A DNA stretch of 35,494 nt from an uncultured Alphaproteobacteria bacterium (GCA_937865685.1 CALMGU010000004.1:1-35494), one strand, 5' to 3'. Shown: positions 23,765 through 32,389, counted from the first letter of the stretch. The notes: a model not told the origin generated them from the sequence alone. Numbers and translations: made by a program.

Positions 23765-24638
23765 CGCGCAATTTTCCGATTAGCGTCACGATCGCCAGCG
23801 ACAGGGCGAAAACGCCCGCGCCCGCGATCATATCCACCAAATAATGCCCGCCGAAATACGGGACCGAGCACAGCATCAGTGCATTGAGCGCAATCGCAAT
23901 CCAGCCGATGACGCCGGTGTGACGAAAGCAATACGCATAGGCCAGCGCCATGGTGGTGTGGAGAGAGGGGAAACTCACCACGCCGGTCATATGCGCCAGC
24001 GTAAAAGACAGAGGTTGTCCGCTCTTCAGATACTCCATCTCCATGACGAAATCGTGTTTGGGATCGACGTTCAATGCCTGAAAGGGTCCCAGTGCCGGAA
24101 ACAACAGAGCGCCTATATTGGTAAAAAGTCCGGCGACGAAGGTCAGCCAGAACATCCTTCTCAGCTCGCGCTTGTTGTTCATCACGCCCATCAGCAGGCA
24201 GAAATAAAGAGCTTGATAAAACAAGCTGTTATACGCGATCTGCAGAAACTTCGCGGGCAGCGGATGCGTCAGCAGGAAGTGATAGCCGGAAGGCCAGTCG
24301 AAGCCCAGCATGCGATCTATTGCCAAGAGCGCCGAATCGACCAGCGAACCCGATGACGCCACAGCCAGATACGAAAAGACGCCAAACACGCAGGTGGCGA
24401 CAAAGGTAAGAGAGAAATATTCCGCGATTAACCCGCCCTGTGCCGGGATGCCTCGGCCGCCGAATAAGCGCAGCGCGACCATCACCCCGCCACTTACGCC
24501 AAGCAGGCCGGCATCCTGCCACGTCAGCATCAAGTCAAAATGGATCTGCTGTGCCCATGCCGCGTCCAGAAGCGCGACCAAGCCGAGGCCCCACCATTCC
24601 GGTACAAAGTCGAGTTGTATTCTGCGAAGCAAACCCAT
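23709..24638 (-). CDS. PAP2-superfamily membrane enzyme (inositolphosphorylceramide-synthase-like)
   Basis: 309 residues with about six to seven membrane segments. The phosphatase site is present: FPSLHTTMAL carries the C2 Ser-His and GGHYLVDMIAG the C3 His and Asp. This arrangement, with LFPALGPFQAL between segments, matches the PAP2_3 group that includes inositolphosphorylceramide synthases. The reaction is probably dephosphorylation or phospho-head-group transfer on a lipid; the exact lipid is unknown. The 3' end overlaps regA by 56 bases in antisense orientation. Confidence 0.85.
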   Translation of the reverse strand: MGLLRRIQLDFVPEWWGLGLVALLDAAWAQQIHFDLMLTWQDAGLLGVSGGVMVALRLFGGRGIPAQGGLIAEYFSLTFVATCVFGVFSYLAVASSGSLVDSALLAIDRMLGFDWPSGYHFLLTHPLPAKFLQIAYNSLFYQALYFCLLMGVMNNKRELRRMFWLTFVAGLFTNIGALLFPALGPFQALNVDPKHDFVMEMEYLKSGQPLSFTLAHMTGVVSFPSLHTTMALAYAYCFRHTGVIGWIAIALNALMLCSVPYFGGHYLVDMIAGAGVFALSLAIVTLIGKLRASADCAWRESAAECGGAC

Positions 24639-24663
24639 GCGTGCAAAAATGCACGCAGGACGA

Positions 24664-25146
24664 TTAGCGGGCGGTAAACGATTTTTTCGACGGTTTTGGT
24701 CCGGTGCGCTTTTTCTTCGTCCCGGCCTTGCTGCCGATCTGCAATAGGCGCGCTTCCAACAGCAATTTCAGGGTCGGCTTGTCCAGCGCCGATAACCGCG
24801 CCAGCAGATAGGAGAAATTCTTGTAGTGGTCGGTGATGTAGAAAAGCTTGGGTTCCGCTTCCAGCATCACGTCACGCATTTCCATCGAGCCCACCGCCAA
24901 CACCATGGCTTCTTCCTTGGTGTGGACGCGGGTGAGGAACTTCTCATTGACGAATACGGAAGGTTTGCCGAAATAAGGGCCTTCGCTGGCGCCTTCAATG
25001 GATAGCGCGATCTTGCGGGCTTCAACTCTGGTCAATCCTTTGGTCGCGCGGCCCCCGGCGCGGATGCGCCCATTTTCATTATTGGCGCCTCCGGTGCCGC
25101 TCGCCAAACCGCTGCGCACTTTTGCTGGCCGGCGCTCATTGGGCAT
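24664..25146 (-). CDS. MmcQ/YjbR-like protein
   Basis: 160 residues. The core (VEARKIALSIEGASEGPYFGKPSVFVNEKFLTRVHTKEEAMVLAV, about 40-83) and LFYITDHYKNFSYLLARLSAL match the MmcQ/YjbR fold, a double-wing DNA-binding-like domain of unclear function. The C-terminal 25 residues are strongly basic (KAGTKKKRTGPKPSKKSFTAR), unusual for the family and possibly nucleic-acid-binding. The ATG at 25146 overlaps the end of the MmcB gene by 11 bases. The first 35 residues are low-complexity, so the true start may be further in. Confidence 0.8.
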   Translation of the reverse strand: MPNERRPAKVRSGLASGTGGANNENGRIRAGGRATKGLTRVEARKIALSIEGASEGPYFGKPSVFVNEKFLTRVHTKEEAMVLAVGSMEMRDVMLEAEPKLFYITDHYKNFSYLLARLSALDKPTLKLLLEARLLQIGSKAGTKKKRTGPKPSKKSFTAR

Positions 25147-25603
25147 TTGGAATCACCAAATTTGGAGAAGATGTTTCGGCGATGGTGTCGAGGATGGCCG
25201 ACAGCCGTTCGGCCGCGACTTTCGCGAAGGATATGGTCACCGCCTTGCGGCGGCTGGCATGCAAGGTTTGCACTTGCGCGGGTTTGACGATGGCGCCGCC
25301 ATAACGGTCGGCCACGATCAGGCCGGTTTCGGCGGGCACATGTTCGGGCGGAAAGTCCGGCGGGATGGCGAAATAGAACAGATCGCAATAATCCAGATAC
25401 TCCGGCCATTTGCCGTCGCCGCGCAGATCGGCCAACGCCACCTTGATTTCCACCCCCAGCATGTCGCCGGAGGGCCCGATGGCGGCGACATCCAGGCGGC
25501 GGCCATTGGGCAAGGTGAATTCCAGGATGGGCGAATAGCCTTCCTGGATCAGAAGCCGCGAGACGCCGCGCGCCACTTCGGCCGCGGTGGAAGTCGAGAT
25601 CAC
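25136..25603 (-). CDS. mmcB: MmcB family DNA repair protein
   Basis: 155 residues from a GTG at 25603. EFTLPNGRRLDVAAIGPSGDMLGVEIKVALADLRGDGKW has the restriction-endonuclease-like pattern Asp ... Glu-x-Lys (D38-type and VEIK) of the MmcB family, a small nuclease-fold group first noted in Caulobacter and linked to the DNA damage response. PPEHVPAETGLIVADRYG is also typical. The start overlaps the stop of the M24 gene (GTGA), so it is translationally coupled. A LexA operator was not found upstream. Confidence 0.85.
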   Translation of the reverse strand: MISTSTAAEVARGVSRLLIQEGYSPILEFTLPNGRRLDVAAIGPSGDMLGVEIKVALADLRGDGKWPEYLDYCDLFYFAIPPDFPPEHVPAETGLIVADRYGGAIVKPAQVQTLHASRRKAVTISFAKVAAERLSAILDTIAETSSPNLVIPNAQ

Positions 25604-26295
25604 AACAGCCTCTCATAAAAGCCGCCAAAGCTGCCGTCCGGCGCCACCAGATGGATTTCCAGAATCCAATGGCGGGCGCGGCCATGGCCATCCGGATCGC
25701 GCATCGAAGTCGGGTTCTCAGGGCTGATGCGATAAAGCGCCTTGTCGCCGGGGATCAGGGCATGGGCGAATTCGCTCACCAGATGGCCCGCGATCTTGCC
25801 GCCGAAGCGCCAGCCTGCCGCCGCGGCGGCTTCCTGTGCGAAGGCGTAAAGCGCCGCGCCGGTCATGTCGGGATCCCTGCGGTAATGCGCCTGCACCTCG
25901 GCAAAAATGCGCGGCAAATCGGCCACCAGCTCGTGCTTCTTGGGATCATCGCCCAGCACATAGCTCTTGCCGATATCCGCTTCCCAGGCTTCGAACACGG
26001 GCCCCAGATCGACATAGACGATGTCGTCGGCCTCAATGGCGCGGTCCGGCGGATTGTCGCCCGCGATGGTGATGCTGTTGGGGCCGCTGCGCACGATGCG
26101 CTTGTGCCAATGCTTCTCGACGCCGAATTCGCGCGCCGCCAATTCGCCGATCTGATCCTGGACTTGGCGCTCGGTGACGCCGGGGCGGACCAGTCCGTCA
26201 CGCTCGATGGCGTCGAACAGGCGCAATGCCTTGGCCTGGGCGGTTTCCAGTTCGGTGCGGCGGGTGTCTTCGGCGAGAAGGGTTAGATCGCTCAT
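25600..26295 (-). CDS. M24-family metallopeptidase-like (aminopeptidase P type)
   Basis: 231 residues from ATG 26295; a longer reading to 26517 is rejected because it runs into unrelated sequence. The pita-bread metal site is visible: two Asp in VDLGPVFEAWEADIGKS, a His in GHLVSEFAH, a Glu in ILEIHLV, and a final Glu in FYERLL. It lacks the long N-terminal domain of full aminopeptidase P. The family cleaves Xaa-Pro bonds, or acts as a hydrolase such as creatinase; the substrate here is unknown. First gene of the M24-mmcB-yjbR overlapping unit. Confidence 0.85.
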   Translation of the reverse strand: MSDLTLLAEDTRRTELETAQAKALRLFDAIERDGLVRPGVTERQVQDQIGELAAREFGVEKHWHKRIVRSGPNSITIAGDNPPDRAIEADDIVYVDLGPVFEAWEADIGKSYVLGDDPKKHELVADLPRIFAEVQAHYRRDPDMTGAALYAFAQEAAAAAGWRFGGKIAGHLVSEFAHALIPGDKALYRISPENPTSMRDPDGHGRARHWILEIHLVAPDGSFGGFYERLL

Positions 26296-26391
26296 GGCGG
26301 GAGTGGACCATCGCGCCCGGCCAAGATCAATCGCGCTGTTGGCCGGGATAGCCGGCCTGCATAGAATGCAGGCTGCATGAGAGGGGATGCC

Positions 26392-27324
26392 ATGAAAGTC
26401 ATCGCCGCGTTCCTGCTTCTGGTCCTGACAGGTTCCGGCGCGTCCGCCGCGCCCTGCCCTTGCACCACAGTCTTCACCGGCGATGCGAAGCCTTTCATCG
26501 CCGAAGGCTTGGCCCATGACGGCGACCGCTTCTTCGTCGCGGGCGTCGCGGCGCGGCGCATTTTGGAAATTCGGAACGGCCGGGCGCGCGATTTCGTCCG
26601 GCTGCCCGACGATTACTCACCCTTCGGCATCGCGGTGGCGAAGCAAAAGCTTTGGGTGACGGCGGGCACGGTGGCGCAGGGCGCGGGTCACGATGGTCCG
26701 TCGGCACTGATCGTTTTCGATCTTCGCGGCAACAAGATCGGCACCTATCCGGTTCCGGATGAAGGCCGGCATGTGCTGGGCGACCTCACCATCGCGCCGG
26801 ACGGCACAGCCTATGTTTCAGACGGCTTGGATGGTTCGATCTATGTGCTGCCGCCCGGCGGTCGCGCGCTGGCGCGGCTGGGCGCACGCAAATTGTTCAA
26901 ATCGCCGCAAGGCATGGCGGTGAGCGCCGACGGAAAATCGTTGCTGGTGGCGGATTATGCGTTGGGTCTCACCAAGCTCGATCTTGCCACCGCCACTTTC
27001 ACGCCGTTGAAAATTCCCGATGGCGTCAATGTCAAAGGCATCGACGGACTGGCGCGAATGTCTGATGGCTCGTTTCTCGCCAGCCAGAACGGCACCAAGG
27101 CGCCGCATATTCTGCGCCTGACACTTTTGCCGGATTGGTCGCAATTGCGTTCGGCGGATGTGATCGCCGCCGATGACCCGGCCGTGGCCGATCCTTCGCT
27201 GGTCTTGGCCGATGACAGCGGCGCTTATGTCGTTGGCGTCAGCCAATGGGGATCATTTGGCGAAGGGCAAGCCCCTGCCCGGCCGCTTCAGCCCTGGCGG
27301 ATCGTCAAGCTCGATCTGAAATAA
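26392..27324 (+). CDS. Exported beta-propeller protein (SMP-30/gluconolactonase-like)
   Basis: 310 residues. ATG 26392 is preferred over 26377 because GAGAGGGGA lies at proper spacing before it. Signal peptide MKVIAAFLLLVLTGSGASA. Repeated blades contain segments such as GLAHDGDRFFVAGV, DLTIAPDGTAYVSDGLDGSI, GMAVSADGKSLLVADYALGL and DGLARMSDGSFLASQNG, typical of six-bladed SMP-30-like propellers. Two cysteines in PCPCTTVF follow the signal. A lactonase activity is not supported by visible metal ligands, so the function is unknown. It ends 10 bases from hisB. Confidence 0.85.
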   Translation: MKVIAAFLLLVLTGSGASAAPCPCTTVFTGDAKPFIAEGLAHDGDRFFVAGVAARRILEIRNGRARDFVRLPDDYSPFGIAVAKQKLWVTAGTVAQGAGHDGPSALIVFDLRGNKIGTYPVPDEGRHVLGDLTIAPDGTAYVSDGLDGSIYVLPPGGRALARLGARKLFKSPQGMAVSADGKSLLVADYALGLTKLDLATATFTPLKIPDGVNVKGIDGLARMSDGSFLASQNGTKAPHILRLTLLPDWSQLRSADVIAADDPAVADPSLVLADDSGAYVVGVSQWGSFGEGQAPARPLQPWRIVKLDLK

Positions 27325-27334
27325 GCGAGCCTGA

Positions 27335-27922
27335 TTACAGGCTGCCCTTGGTCGAAGCGACGCTACCCTCCAGCCGCTCATCCGGTGTTACGGCCTGCCG
27401 CAAAGCCCGCGCCAGACCCTTGAAGCAGGTCTCCACGATGTGATGGCTGTTCTCGGCGTAGAGATTTTCGATGTGCAGGCACACGCCCGCATTCTGGGCG
27501 AAGGCCTGGAACCATTCCTTGAACAATTCGGTGTCCATCTCGCCCAGCTTGGGCTTGGGGATGTTCACCTTCCAGACCAGGTAAGGGCGATTAGAGACAT
27601 CGATGGCGACGCGGGTGAGCGCCTCGTCCATCGGGATCAGGGCCGAGCCGAACCGGGTGATGCCGGAAAAATCACCCAGCGCCTTCTTCACCGCCTGGCC
27701 GATCACAATGGCGGTGTCTTCGGTGGTGTGGTGGAAATCGACATGCAGGTCGCCTTGCGCCCGCACCTTCAGGTCCATCATGGAATGGCGGCCGAAGCTC
27801 TCCAGCATGTGGTCCAGAAAGCCGATGCCGGTATCGATATCGCACTCCCCGGTGCCGTCCAGGTCGAGGGAGACGGCGATCTCGGTCTCGCGGGTTTTTC
27901 TCTCGACGGTTGCAGTGCGCAT
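27335..27922 (-). CDS. hisB: Imidazoleglycerol-phosphate dehydratase
   Basis: 195 residues, the monofunctional form. It catalyses the sixth step of histidine synthesis, IGP to imidazole-acetol phosphate, using two manganese ions. The two metal motifs are HHTTED (64-69) and the ENSHHIVE block (His160, His161); GIGFLDHML (about 32-40) is also conserved. The start [15 protein letters not shown] is typical. In alphaproteobacteria hisB usually leads hisHAF; here it is followed by the convergent propeller gene, so it stands alone. Confidence 0.97.
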   Translation of the reverse strand: MRTATVERKTRETEIAVSLDLDGTGECDIDTGIGFLDHMLESFGRHSMMDLKVRAQGDLHVDFHHTTEDTAIVIGQAVKKALGDFSGITRFGSALIPMDEALTRVAIDVSNRPYLVWKVNIPKPKLGEMDTELFKEWFQAFAQNAGVCLHIENLYAENSHHIVETCFKGLARALRQAVTPDERLEGSVASTKGSL

Positions 27923-27992
27923 GGCTGCCTATCGGCTGATTTGCGATTCCCCTAATATCCTAAGAGGGCACGGCAGTCGAAGGGGGATCATA

Positions 27993-28655
27993 ATGTGCGG
28001 CAAATACCTGTTTCCAGGCATGATTTTCGCTGCCCTGGCTCTCACAGGAAGCGCCATGGCCAAGCCCGATGCGGCGTCTCCGGCTCCCCTGTCCGGCGAT
28101 CAGCAAATGGTCGATGACCTGGTTCGCCAATGTGCCAGCCTCACTTGCCGCGCATCTGCCCGGCATTTCTCATTGCGGACGCCCGATGGAAAAACCGTTG
28201 AAGGGGATACCCTGCCCTTTCCCTATGTGAATGATAGAGGGACGGTTTTCGTCTATCCGGATGAAACCGTCTCCGTCTCGTTGGTGCGGCAGGGCGATAA
28301 GCTCGCCCCGCCAGTTTTCGTGGCTGCTACAGATCCCGGCGGCACAACGGCATCAAAGCAGGCTGATGTCACGCCCGCCAATTTCTCATTTCAACTACGC
28401 CAACTGGACAAGGTGCCGGGCACGGTTCTGATCATCACCAATCGGATGGATGCGGACATAAAGCTTGATCTTGTCATGTATGTTCCGATCTCCGGCGGGA
28501 TGCGCGCGGTGCACACCTCGTCCTGTCCGGTGCTTCCGCCCCAAAACGGGCAGAAAAGCTTCTCTGGAATTGAGCAATGGCCGCATCCGGTCATGATGGT
28601 CGCCATTGCTGGCATCCATGTCCTGCCGCCTGGCGCCCCGCGAGTTTGCGAATAG
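27993..28655 (+). CDS. Exported protein of unknown function
   Basis: 220 residues. Signal peptide MCGKYLFPGMIFAALALTGSAMA. The mature part has about four cysteines (CASLTC, SSCPVL, PRVCE) that may pair, and short beta-strand-like segments (TVFVYPDETVSVSLVRQG, GTVLIITNRMDADIKLDLVMYV), suggesting an immunoglobulin-like or other beta-sandwich fold. No known family recognised. The ATG follows AAGGGGG at good spacing. It is divergent from hisB and lies upstream of metK. Confidence 0.75.
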   Translation: MCGKYLFPGMIFAALALTGSAMAKPDAASPAPLSGDQQMVDDLVRQCASLTCRASARHFSLRTPDGKTVEGDTLPFPYVNDRGTVFVYPDETVSVSLVRQGDKLAPPVFVAATDPGGTTASKQADVTPANFSFQLRQLDKVPGTVLIITNRMDADIKLDLVMYVPISGGMRAVHTSSCPVLPPQNGQKSFSGIEQWPHPVMMVAIAGIHVLPPGAPRVCE

Positions 28656-28734
28656 TCCGGGTTCACAGATCGAGCCGTCTCACCAAGGCGTCCGAGGGTT
28701 CAACCGTCGCAGACATGTCAAATTTGGCATATGC

Positions 28735-28799
28735 GGTTGACCCCCCGGCCAAACCCTGTAAAGAGGGGCCCGCTTTGAAAGCTAGCTAAGGATATCTCC
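28735..28799 (+). promoter_or_regulatory. Possible metK promoter and leader
   Basis: TTGACC at 28737-28742 is followed after 16 bases by TAAAGA, a weak but possible sigma-70 pair. The leader then holds AGCTAGCT (a short palindrome) and AAGGAT before the ATG at 28800. The leader would be only about 35-40 bases, too short for a SAM riboswitch. Confidence 0.35.
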
Positions 28800-29990
28800 A
28801 TGGCGCGGTCGGATTACCTCTTCACCTCGGAAAGCGTTTCGGAAGGTCACCCGGACAAGGTCTGCGACCGGATTTCCGACGAAGTCGTGGATCTGTTCTT
28901 CCGCGAAGGCCCCAAGGAAGGCATGAGCCCCTGGGATATCCGCGCCGCCTGCGAAACCCTGGCCACCACCAACCGGGTAATCATCGCGGGCGAAACCCGC
29001 GGCCCCAAATCGGTCGGCCCCAAGGATGTCGAAGCCGTGGCGCGCGCCGCCATCAAAGACATCGGCTACGAGCAGGAAGGCTTTCATTGGCAAAAGGCCC
29101 AGGTCGAAATCCTGCTGCATGCCCAGTCGCCGCACATTGCCCAGGGCGTGGATGCCAGCGGCAACAAGGATGAAGGCGCGGGCGACCAGGGCATCATGTT
29201 CGGCTATGCCTGCCGCGAAACCCCGGTCTTGATGCCAGCGCCCCTGCATTACAGCCACAAAATCCTGGAATTGCTGGCCGCGGCCCGCAAATCGGGCAAG
29301 GAAAAGACCCTGGGCCCCGACGCCAAAAGCCAGGTCACGTTGCGCTATGCGAACGGCAAGCCGGTGGAAGCCACCCAGATCGTGCTCTCCACCCAGCATA
29401 TGGACGAGAACCAGTCCTCCGCCGACATCCGCAAGATCGTCGAGCCCTATATCCGCCAGGCCTTGCCGGCGGAATGGATCAACGCCAAGACCGTCTGGCA
29501 CATCAATCCCACTGGCGCTTTCGTGGTCGGCGGTCCGGACGGCGATTGCGGTCTCACCGGCCGCAAGATCATTGTGGACACCTACGGCGGCGCGGCCCCC
29601 CATGGCGGCGGCGCATTCTCCGGCAAAGATTCCACCAAGGTGGACCGGTCTGCCGCCTATGCGGCGCGCTACCTGGCCAAGAATGTGGTGGCGGCGGGCC
29701 TTGCCGACCGCTGCACAATCCAGATCGCCTATGCCATCGGCGTCTCGGACCCTCTGTCGGTCTATGTCGATACCCACGGCACCGGTCAGGTGGACGAAGC
29801 CAAGCTGGAACTGGTGCTGCCCCAGCTGATGAGCCTGAAGCCCCGCGGCATCCGCGAGCATCTGGGCCTCAACAAGCCGATCTATGCCCGCACCGCCGCC
29901 TACGGCCATTTCGGCCGCGAGCCGGACTCAGACGGCGGCTTTTCCTGGGAAAAAACGGACTTGGCGGACGCGCTGAAGAGCGCTGTTTAA
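28800..29990 (+). CDS. metK: S-adenosylmethionine synthetase
   Basis: 396 residues. It forms SAM from methionine and ATP and works as a tetramer. [20 protein letters not shown] (residues 7-26) holds the catalytic His and metal Asp. [10 protein letters not shown], the P-loop-like [15 protein letters not shown] (about 260-274) and the [12 protein letters not shown] segment are diagnostic. Normal full length. It starts at ATG 28800 with AAGGAT upstream. A repeat-filled 104-base gap follows before trmB. Confidence 0.98.
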   Translation: MARSDYLFTSESVSEGHPDKVCDRISDEVVDLFFREGPKEGMSPWDIRAACETLATTNRVIIAGETRGPKSVGPKDVEAVARAAIKDIGYEQEGFHWQKAQVEILLHAQSPHIAQGVDASGNKDEGAGDQGIMFGYACRETPVLMPAPLHYSHKILELLAAARKSGKEKTLGPDAKSQVTLRYANGKPVEATQIVLSTQHMDENQSSADIRKIVEPYIRQALPAEWINAKTVWHINPTGAFVVGGPDGDCGLTGRKIIVDTYGGAAPHGGGAFSGKDSTKVDRSAAYAARYLAKNVVAAGLADRCTIQIAYAIGVSDPLSVYVDTHGTGQVDEAKLELVLPQLMSLKPRGIREHLGLNKPIYARTAAYGHFGREPDSDGGFSWEKTDLADALKSAV

Positions 29991-30000
29991 TTTTGCCCCC

Positions 30001-30072
30001 ATCTGTGCGGCACGCGGGCAAGCCCGCTACCGCACATCTTCCCCCGTCAGCGGCTTCGCCGCACGGGGGAAG
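30001..30072. repeat. Double palindromic element between metK and trmB
   Basis: Two back-to-back hairpins. TGTGCGG (30004-30010) and CCGCACA (30030-30036) enclose GCGGGC/GCCCGC. Then CTTCCCCCGT (30038-30047) pairs with ACGGGGGAAG (30063-30072), enclosing GCGGC-TTC-GCCGC. It may stabilise or end the metK transcript, though no T run follows. Confidence 0.75.
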
Positions 30073-30094
30073 AAAGCCGGTGTTTGGCTCGGCT

Positions 30095-30841
30095 ATGACT
30101 GAGATCGAACAGCGTTCAAATCCCGATAGGCAACGGCGAAAGCTTTACGGCCGCCGCAAGGGGCCGAAGCTGTCTGCCCACCAGGCCGATTTGCGCCGAA
30201 CGATGTTCGGCGAGCTGGCTTTGGACCCGGCGAAGGATGCACGGACTCAGTTCCCGAACAACGTTCGGGAACTCTGGCTGGAAGTGGGTTTCGGGGCCGG
30301 CGAACACCTGTTTCAGCTGGCCAGCGAGAACCCGGATGTCGGCCTGATCGGCGCCGAGCCCTATGAGATGGGCGTTGCCAAGCTCCTGACAAAGCTAGAA
30401 AATCATCCTCTGAACAATGTTCGCATCTATGAAGGGGACGGGCGGGACATCATCGCCGCCCTGCCCGATGCCTCACTGGGCCGCTTCTTTCTTCTCTTCC
30501 CCGACCCCTGGCCCAAGACCCGGCATCACAAACGCCGTTTTCTGCAGATGGAGATGCTGGACGAACTGGCCCGGGTGCTGAGGCCGGGGGCGGAACTGCG
30601 CTTCGCCACCGACGACAAATCCTACCTGCCCTATGCCCTGGAACGGCTGATGGCCCACCCGGCGTTTGAATGGACCGCCAAGGGGCCGGGCGATTGGAAA
30701 AGGCGCCCGGCGGGCTGGCCGCCCACCCGCTATGAAGCGAAGGCGATCAAGGGCCCGCCTAGTTACCTGGCGTTGCTTCGAAGAACGCCTGACCCGGCAC
30801 AATCCGGTCCTGGCTGGTCTGATCGCACAGCGAATAGCTGA
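30095..30841 (+). CDS. trmB: tRNA (guanine-N7-)-methyltransferase
   Basis: 248 residues. It methylates G46 in the variable loop of tRNAs with SAM. SAM motif LEVGFGAGEH (about 62-71), then LIGAEPYEMGVAKL, and the hallmark FPDPWPKTRHHKRR (135-148), followed by ELRFATDDKSY. The ATG at 30095 yields the normal start; earlier in-frame sequence belongs to the metK shadow. The last 20 residues (after YLALLRR) are probably a non-conserved tail and overlap the convergent asparaginase gene by 83 bases. Confidence 0.95.
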   Translation: MTEIEQRSNPDRQRRKLYGRRKGPKLSAHQADLRRTMFGELALDPAKDARTQFPNNVRELWLEVGFGAGEHLFQLASENPDVGLIGAEPYEMGVAKLLTKLENHPLNNVRIYEGDGRDIIAALPDASLGRFFLLFPDPWPKTRHHKRRFLQMEMLDELARVLRPGAELRFATDDKSYLPYALERLMAHPAFEWTAKGPGDWKRRPAGWPPTRYEAKAIKGPPSYLALLRRTPDPAQSGPGWSDRTANS

Positions 30842-31787
30842 AGCCTTTCTGGATCGCCCAGGCGCCGATTTCGCCCTTTTTGTTGATCGCCAGATAGCCC
30901 ACCTGCTCCATCTTGGCGTCCGGCTTTTTCTTCAGGATGCGTTCGACTGCTTCCTTGCAGGCTTCTTGCGGGCTCCTGCCCTGGCGCATCAATTCCACCA
31001 CCAGGAAGCTGCCCACGCTGCGCATCACTTCTTCGCCCACGCCGGTGGAGGTCGCGCCGCCCACGTCATTATCGATATAGAGGCCCGCGCCGATGATCGG
31101 GCTGTCGCCCACCCGGCCGCGCAGTTTCCAGGCCATGCCGGATGTGGTGCAGGCGCCGGACAGATTGCCTTTGGCATCGATCGCCAGCATGCCGATGGTG
31201 TCGTGGTTCTTGGCGCCGCCCGGAACGCCCATGCCATAGGATTTGGTTTCGATGTTGGATTCCGGCTTGTATTTCGCGGTTTTAAGCCACTCCTGCCAGG
31301 CTTTCTTCGATTCCGGCGTCAACAGCTCTTCGCGCTTGAAGCCTTGAGAGACGGCGAATTGCGTCGCGCCCTCACCGACCAGCATCACATGCGGGGTCTT
31401 GTCCATCACCAAACGCGCCACCGAAATCGGGTGGGCAATGTGTTCCATTCCCGCCACCGAACCGGCATTGCCTTTCTCGTCCATGATGCAGGCGTCCAGC
31501 GTGACGTGACCATCGCGGTCCGGATACCCGGCGCGGCCCACCGTATGGTTGCGAAGATCCGCTTCGGGAATCTTCACACCTGTTTCCACCGCATCCACCG
31601 CGCGGCCGCCTTTGGACAAAACCGTCCAGGCCGCTTTGTTGGCGGCAACGCCGAACGGCCAAGTCGAAACCACGCAAGGAAGTTTCATCTGAATGCCGGT
31701 TTTGGCCGGGGTCGCGGCGGATGCCGGCCGGGCGAGCAGGGCGGGGGCCAGCAGCGATGCTTTGAGGATAGTGCGGCGGTCGGTCAT
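30759..31787 (-). CDS. N4-(beta-N-acetylglucosaminyl)-L-asparaginase / Ntn-type asparaginase, exported
   Basis: 342 residues. The N terminus DRRTILKASLLAPALLA looks like a twin-arginine (Tat) signal, so the folded enzyme is probably exported. The Ntn-hydrolase nucleophile is Thr197 in NHDTIGMLAID, exposed by self-cleavage; GNLSGACTTSGMAWKLRGRVGDSPIIGAGLY is the conserved substrate region. The family removes GlcNAc-Asn links or acts as an isoaspartyl/asparaginase. The ATG follows GGGAG at 6 bases. A 27-codon ORF overlaps its start (ATGA). Its 3' end overlaps trmB. Confidence 0.92.
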   Translation of the reverse strand: MTDRRTILKASLLAPALLARPASAATPAKTGIQMKLPCVVSTWPFGVAANKAAWTVLSKGGRAVDAVETGVKIPEADLRNHTVGRAGYPDRDGHVTLDACIMDEKGNAGSVAGMEHIAHPISVARLVMDKTPHVMLVGEGATQFAVSQGFKREELLTPESKKAWQEWLKTAKYKPESNIETKSYGMGVPGGAKNHDTIGMLAIDAKGNLSGACTTSGMAWKLRGRVGDSPIIGAGLYIDNDVGGATSTGVGEEVMRSVGSFLVVELMRQGRSPQEACKEAVERILKKKPDAKMEQVGYLAINKKGEIGAWAIQKGFSYSLCDQTSQDRIVPGQAFFEATPGN

Positions 31788-31867
31788 GGTCTGCTCCCAG
31801 CGAATAAGGCGGCTAGGGCACTCGCTTTTCCGGCTGCCGTCAATCGAGATGGAACCAGAACTTCCAT
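31784..31867 (-). CDS. Candidate short upstream ORF overlapping the asparaginase start
   Basis: 27 codons from ATG 31867 to a TGA whose bases overlap the asparaginase ATG. It is preceded by GAGGGGG at 6-base spacing, the ribosome site coming from the dispersed repeat. The peptide MEVLVPSRLTAAGKASALAA is not recognised. Translational coupling is possible, but a chance ORF is equally likely. Confidence 0.3.
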   Translation of the reverse strand: MEVLVPSRLTAAGKASALAALFAGSRP

Positions 31868-31984
31868 ATTTAACCCCCTCTGCCTTCGCTGGCCCGAGGG
31901 CCAGCTATGGCGTTCGGTTGGCTTGGGCGCCAACCTCACCCCACCGCCAGCGCGCTTTGCGCGCGCAGGGGAGGGCCTGTCGTT
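31868..31984. repeat. REP-like palindromic intergenic repeat, second full copy
   Basis: AACCCCCTCTGCCTTCGC matches the pheT-side module. Next come CTGGCC-CGA-GGGCCAG and GTTGGCTTGGGCGCCAAC inverted repeats, then ACCTCACCCC paired imperfectly with AGGGGAGG around CGCGC stems, and finally GGGCCTGTCG, as in the copy at 5705-5757. It fills the gap between the asparaginase start and the small membrane gene. Confidence 0.7.
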
Positions 31985-31998
31985 TTCCCATCACAATA

Positions 31999-32319
31999 AT
32001 GTATGAAAGCGCCATGAAAGAACGCGAACCCGGCTTTTTCTCCGGCCTCCATGCCAGTGATTTCATGGGCATCGGCATCGCCTTCATGTTTTCCCTGGGC
32101 GCCTTCTATCTTTTGTGGCGGATGATGTTCGGGCCGCCTTTGTTCGAGCCCGCGATCCAGGGGCAAATCAAGGCGATTAACGCTATCGAGGCCCGGGATG
32201 CGCCCCCGCCGGTCCAGCCCGATATCCATACCGGCCCGGGTGAAATCAGCGTCGGGATCATGCCACAGAGAAACTCTCCGCCGGCGCAAAAGCCAGCCAA
32301 TCCTCCGCCGGCGCGCTAA
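31999..32319 (+). CDS. Small single-span membrane protein of unknown function
   Basis: 106 residues from ATG 31999 or 101 from ATG 32014; neither has a strong ribosome site. One membrane segment (MGIGIAFMFSLGAFYLLWRMMF) is followed by a Pro/Ala-rich, probably disordered tail (PPPVQPDIHTGPGEISVG, PPAQKPANPPPAR). No family recognised. It diverges from the asparaginase gene across the repeat region. Confidence 0.55.
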   Translation: MYESAMKEREPGFFSGLHASDFMGIGIAFMFSLGAFYLLWRMMFGPPLFEPAIQGQIKAINAIEARDAPPPVQPDIHTGPGEISVGIMPQRNSPPAQKPANPPPAR

Positions 32320-32360
32320 CGCGCGTGTGACCTGTGCCAAGGCGCGCCATGCGCCAAGCC

Positions 32361-32389
32361 TTGATATTTGCGTGTTACGGGCGTACATA
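32361..32389 (+). promoter_or_regulatory. Candidate promoter of the rimP-nusA-infB operon
   Basis: TTGATA (32361-32366), then exactly 17 bases, then TACATA (32384-32389). This is a fair sigma-70 match, about 100 bases before the probable rimP start. Just before it, CAAGGC and GCCTTG (about 32338-32364) form a small hairpin that overlaps the -35. Confidence 0.5.

Noticed and set aside
28656..28799. SAM riboswitch upstream of metK
   Set aside because: I looked for SAM-II and SAM/SAH-type cores. AGCTAA and a few short pairings are present, but no consistent pseudoknot or conserved core could be drawn, and the likely promoter leaves only a short leader. A covariance-model search would settle it.
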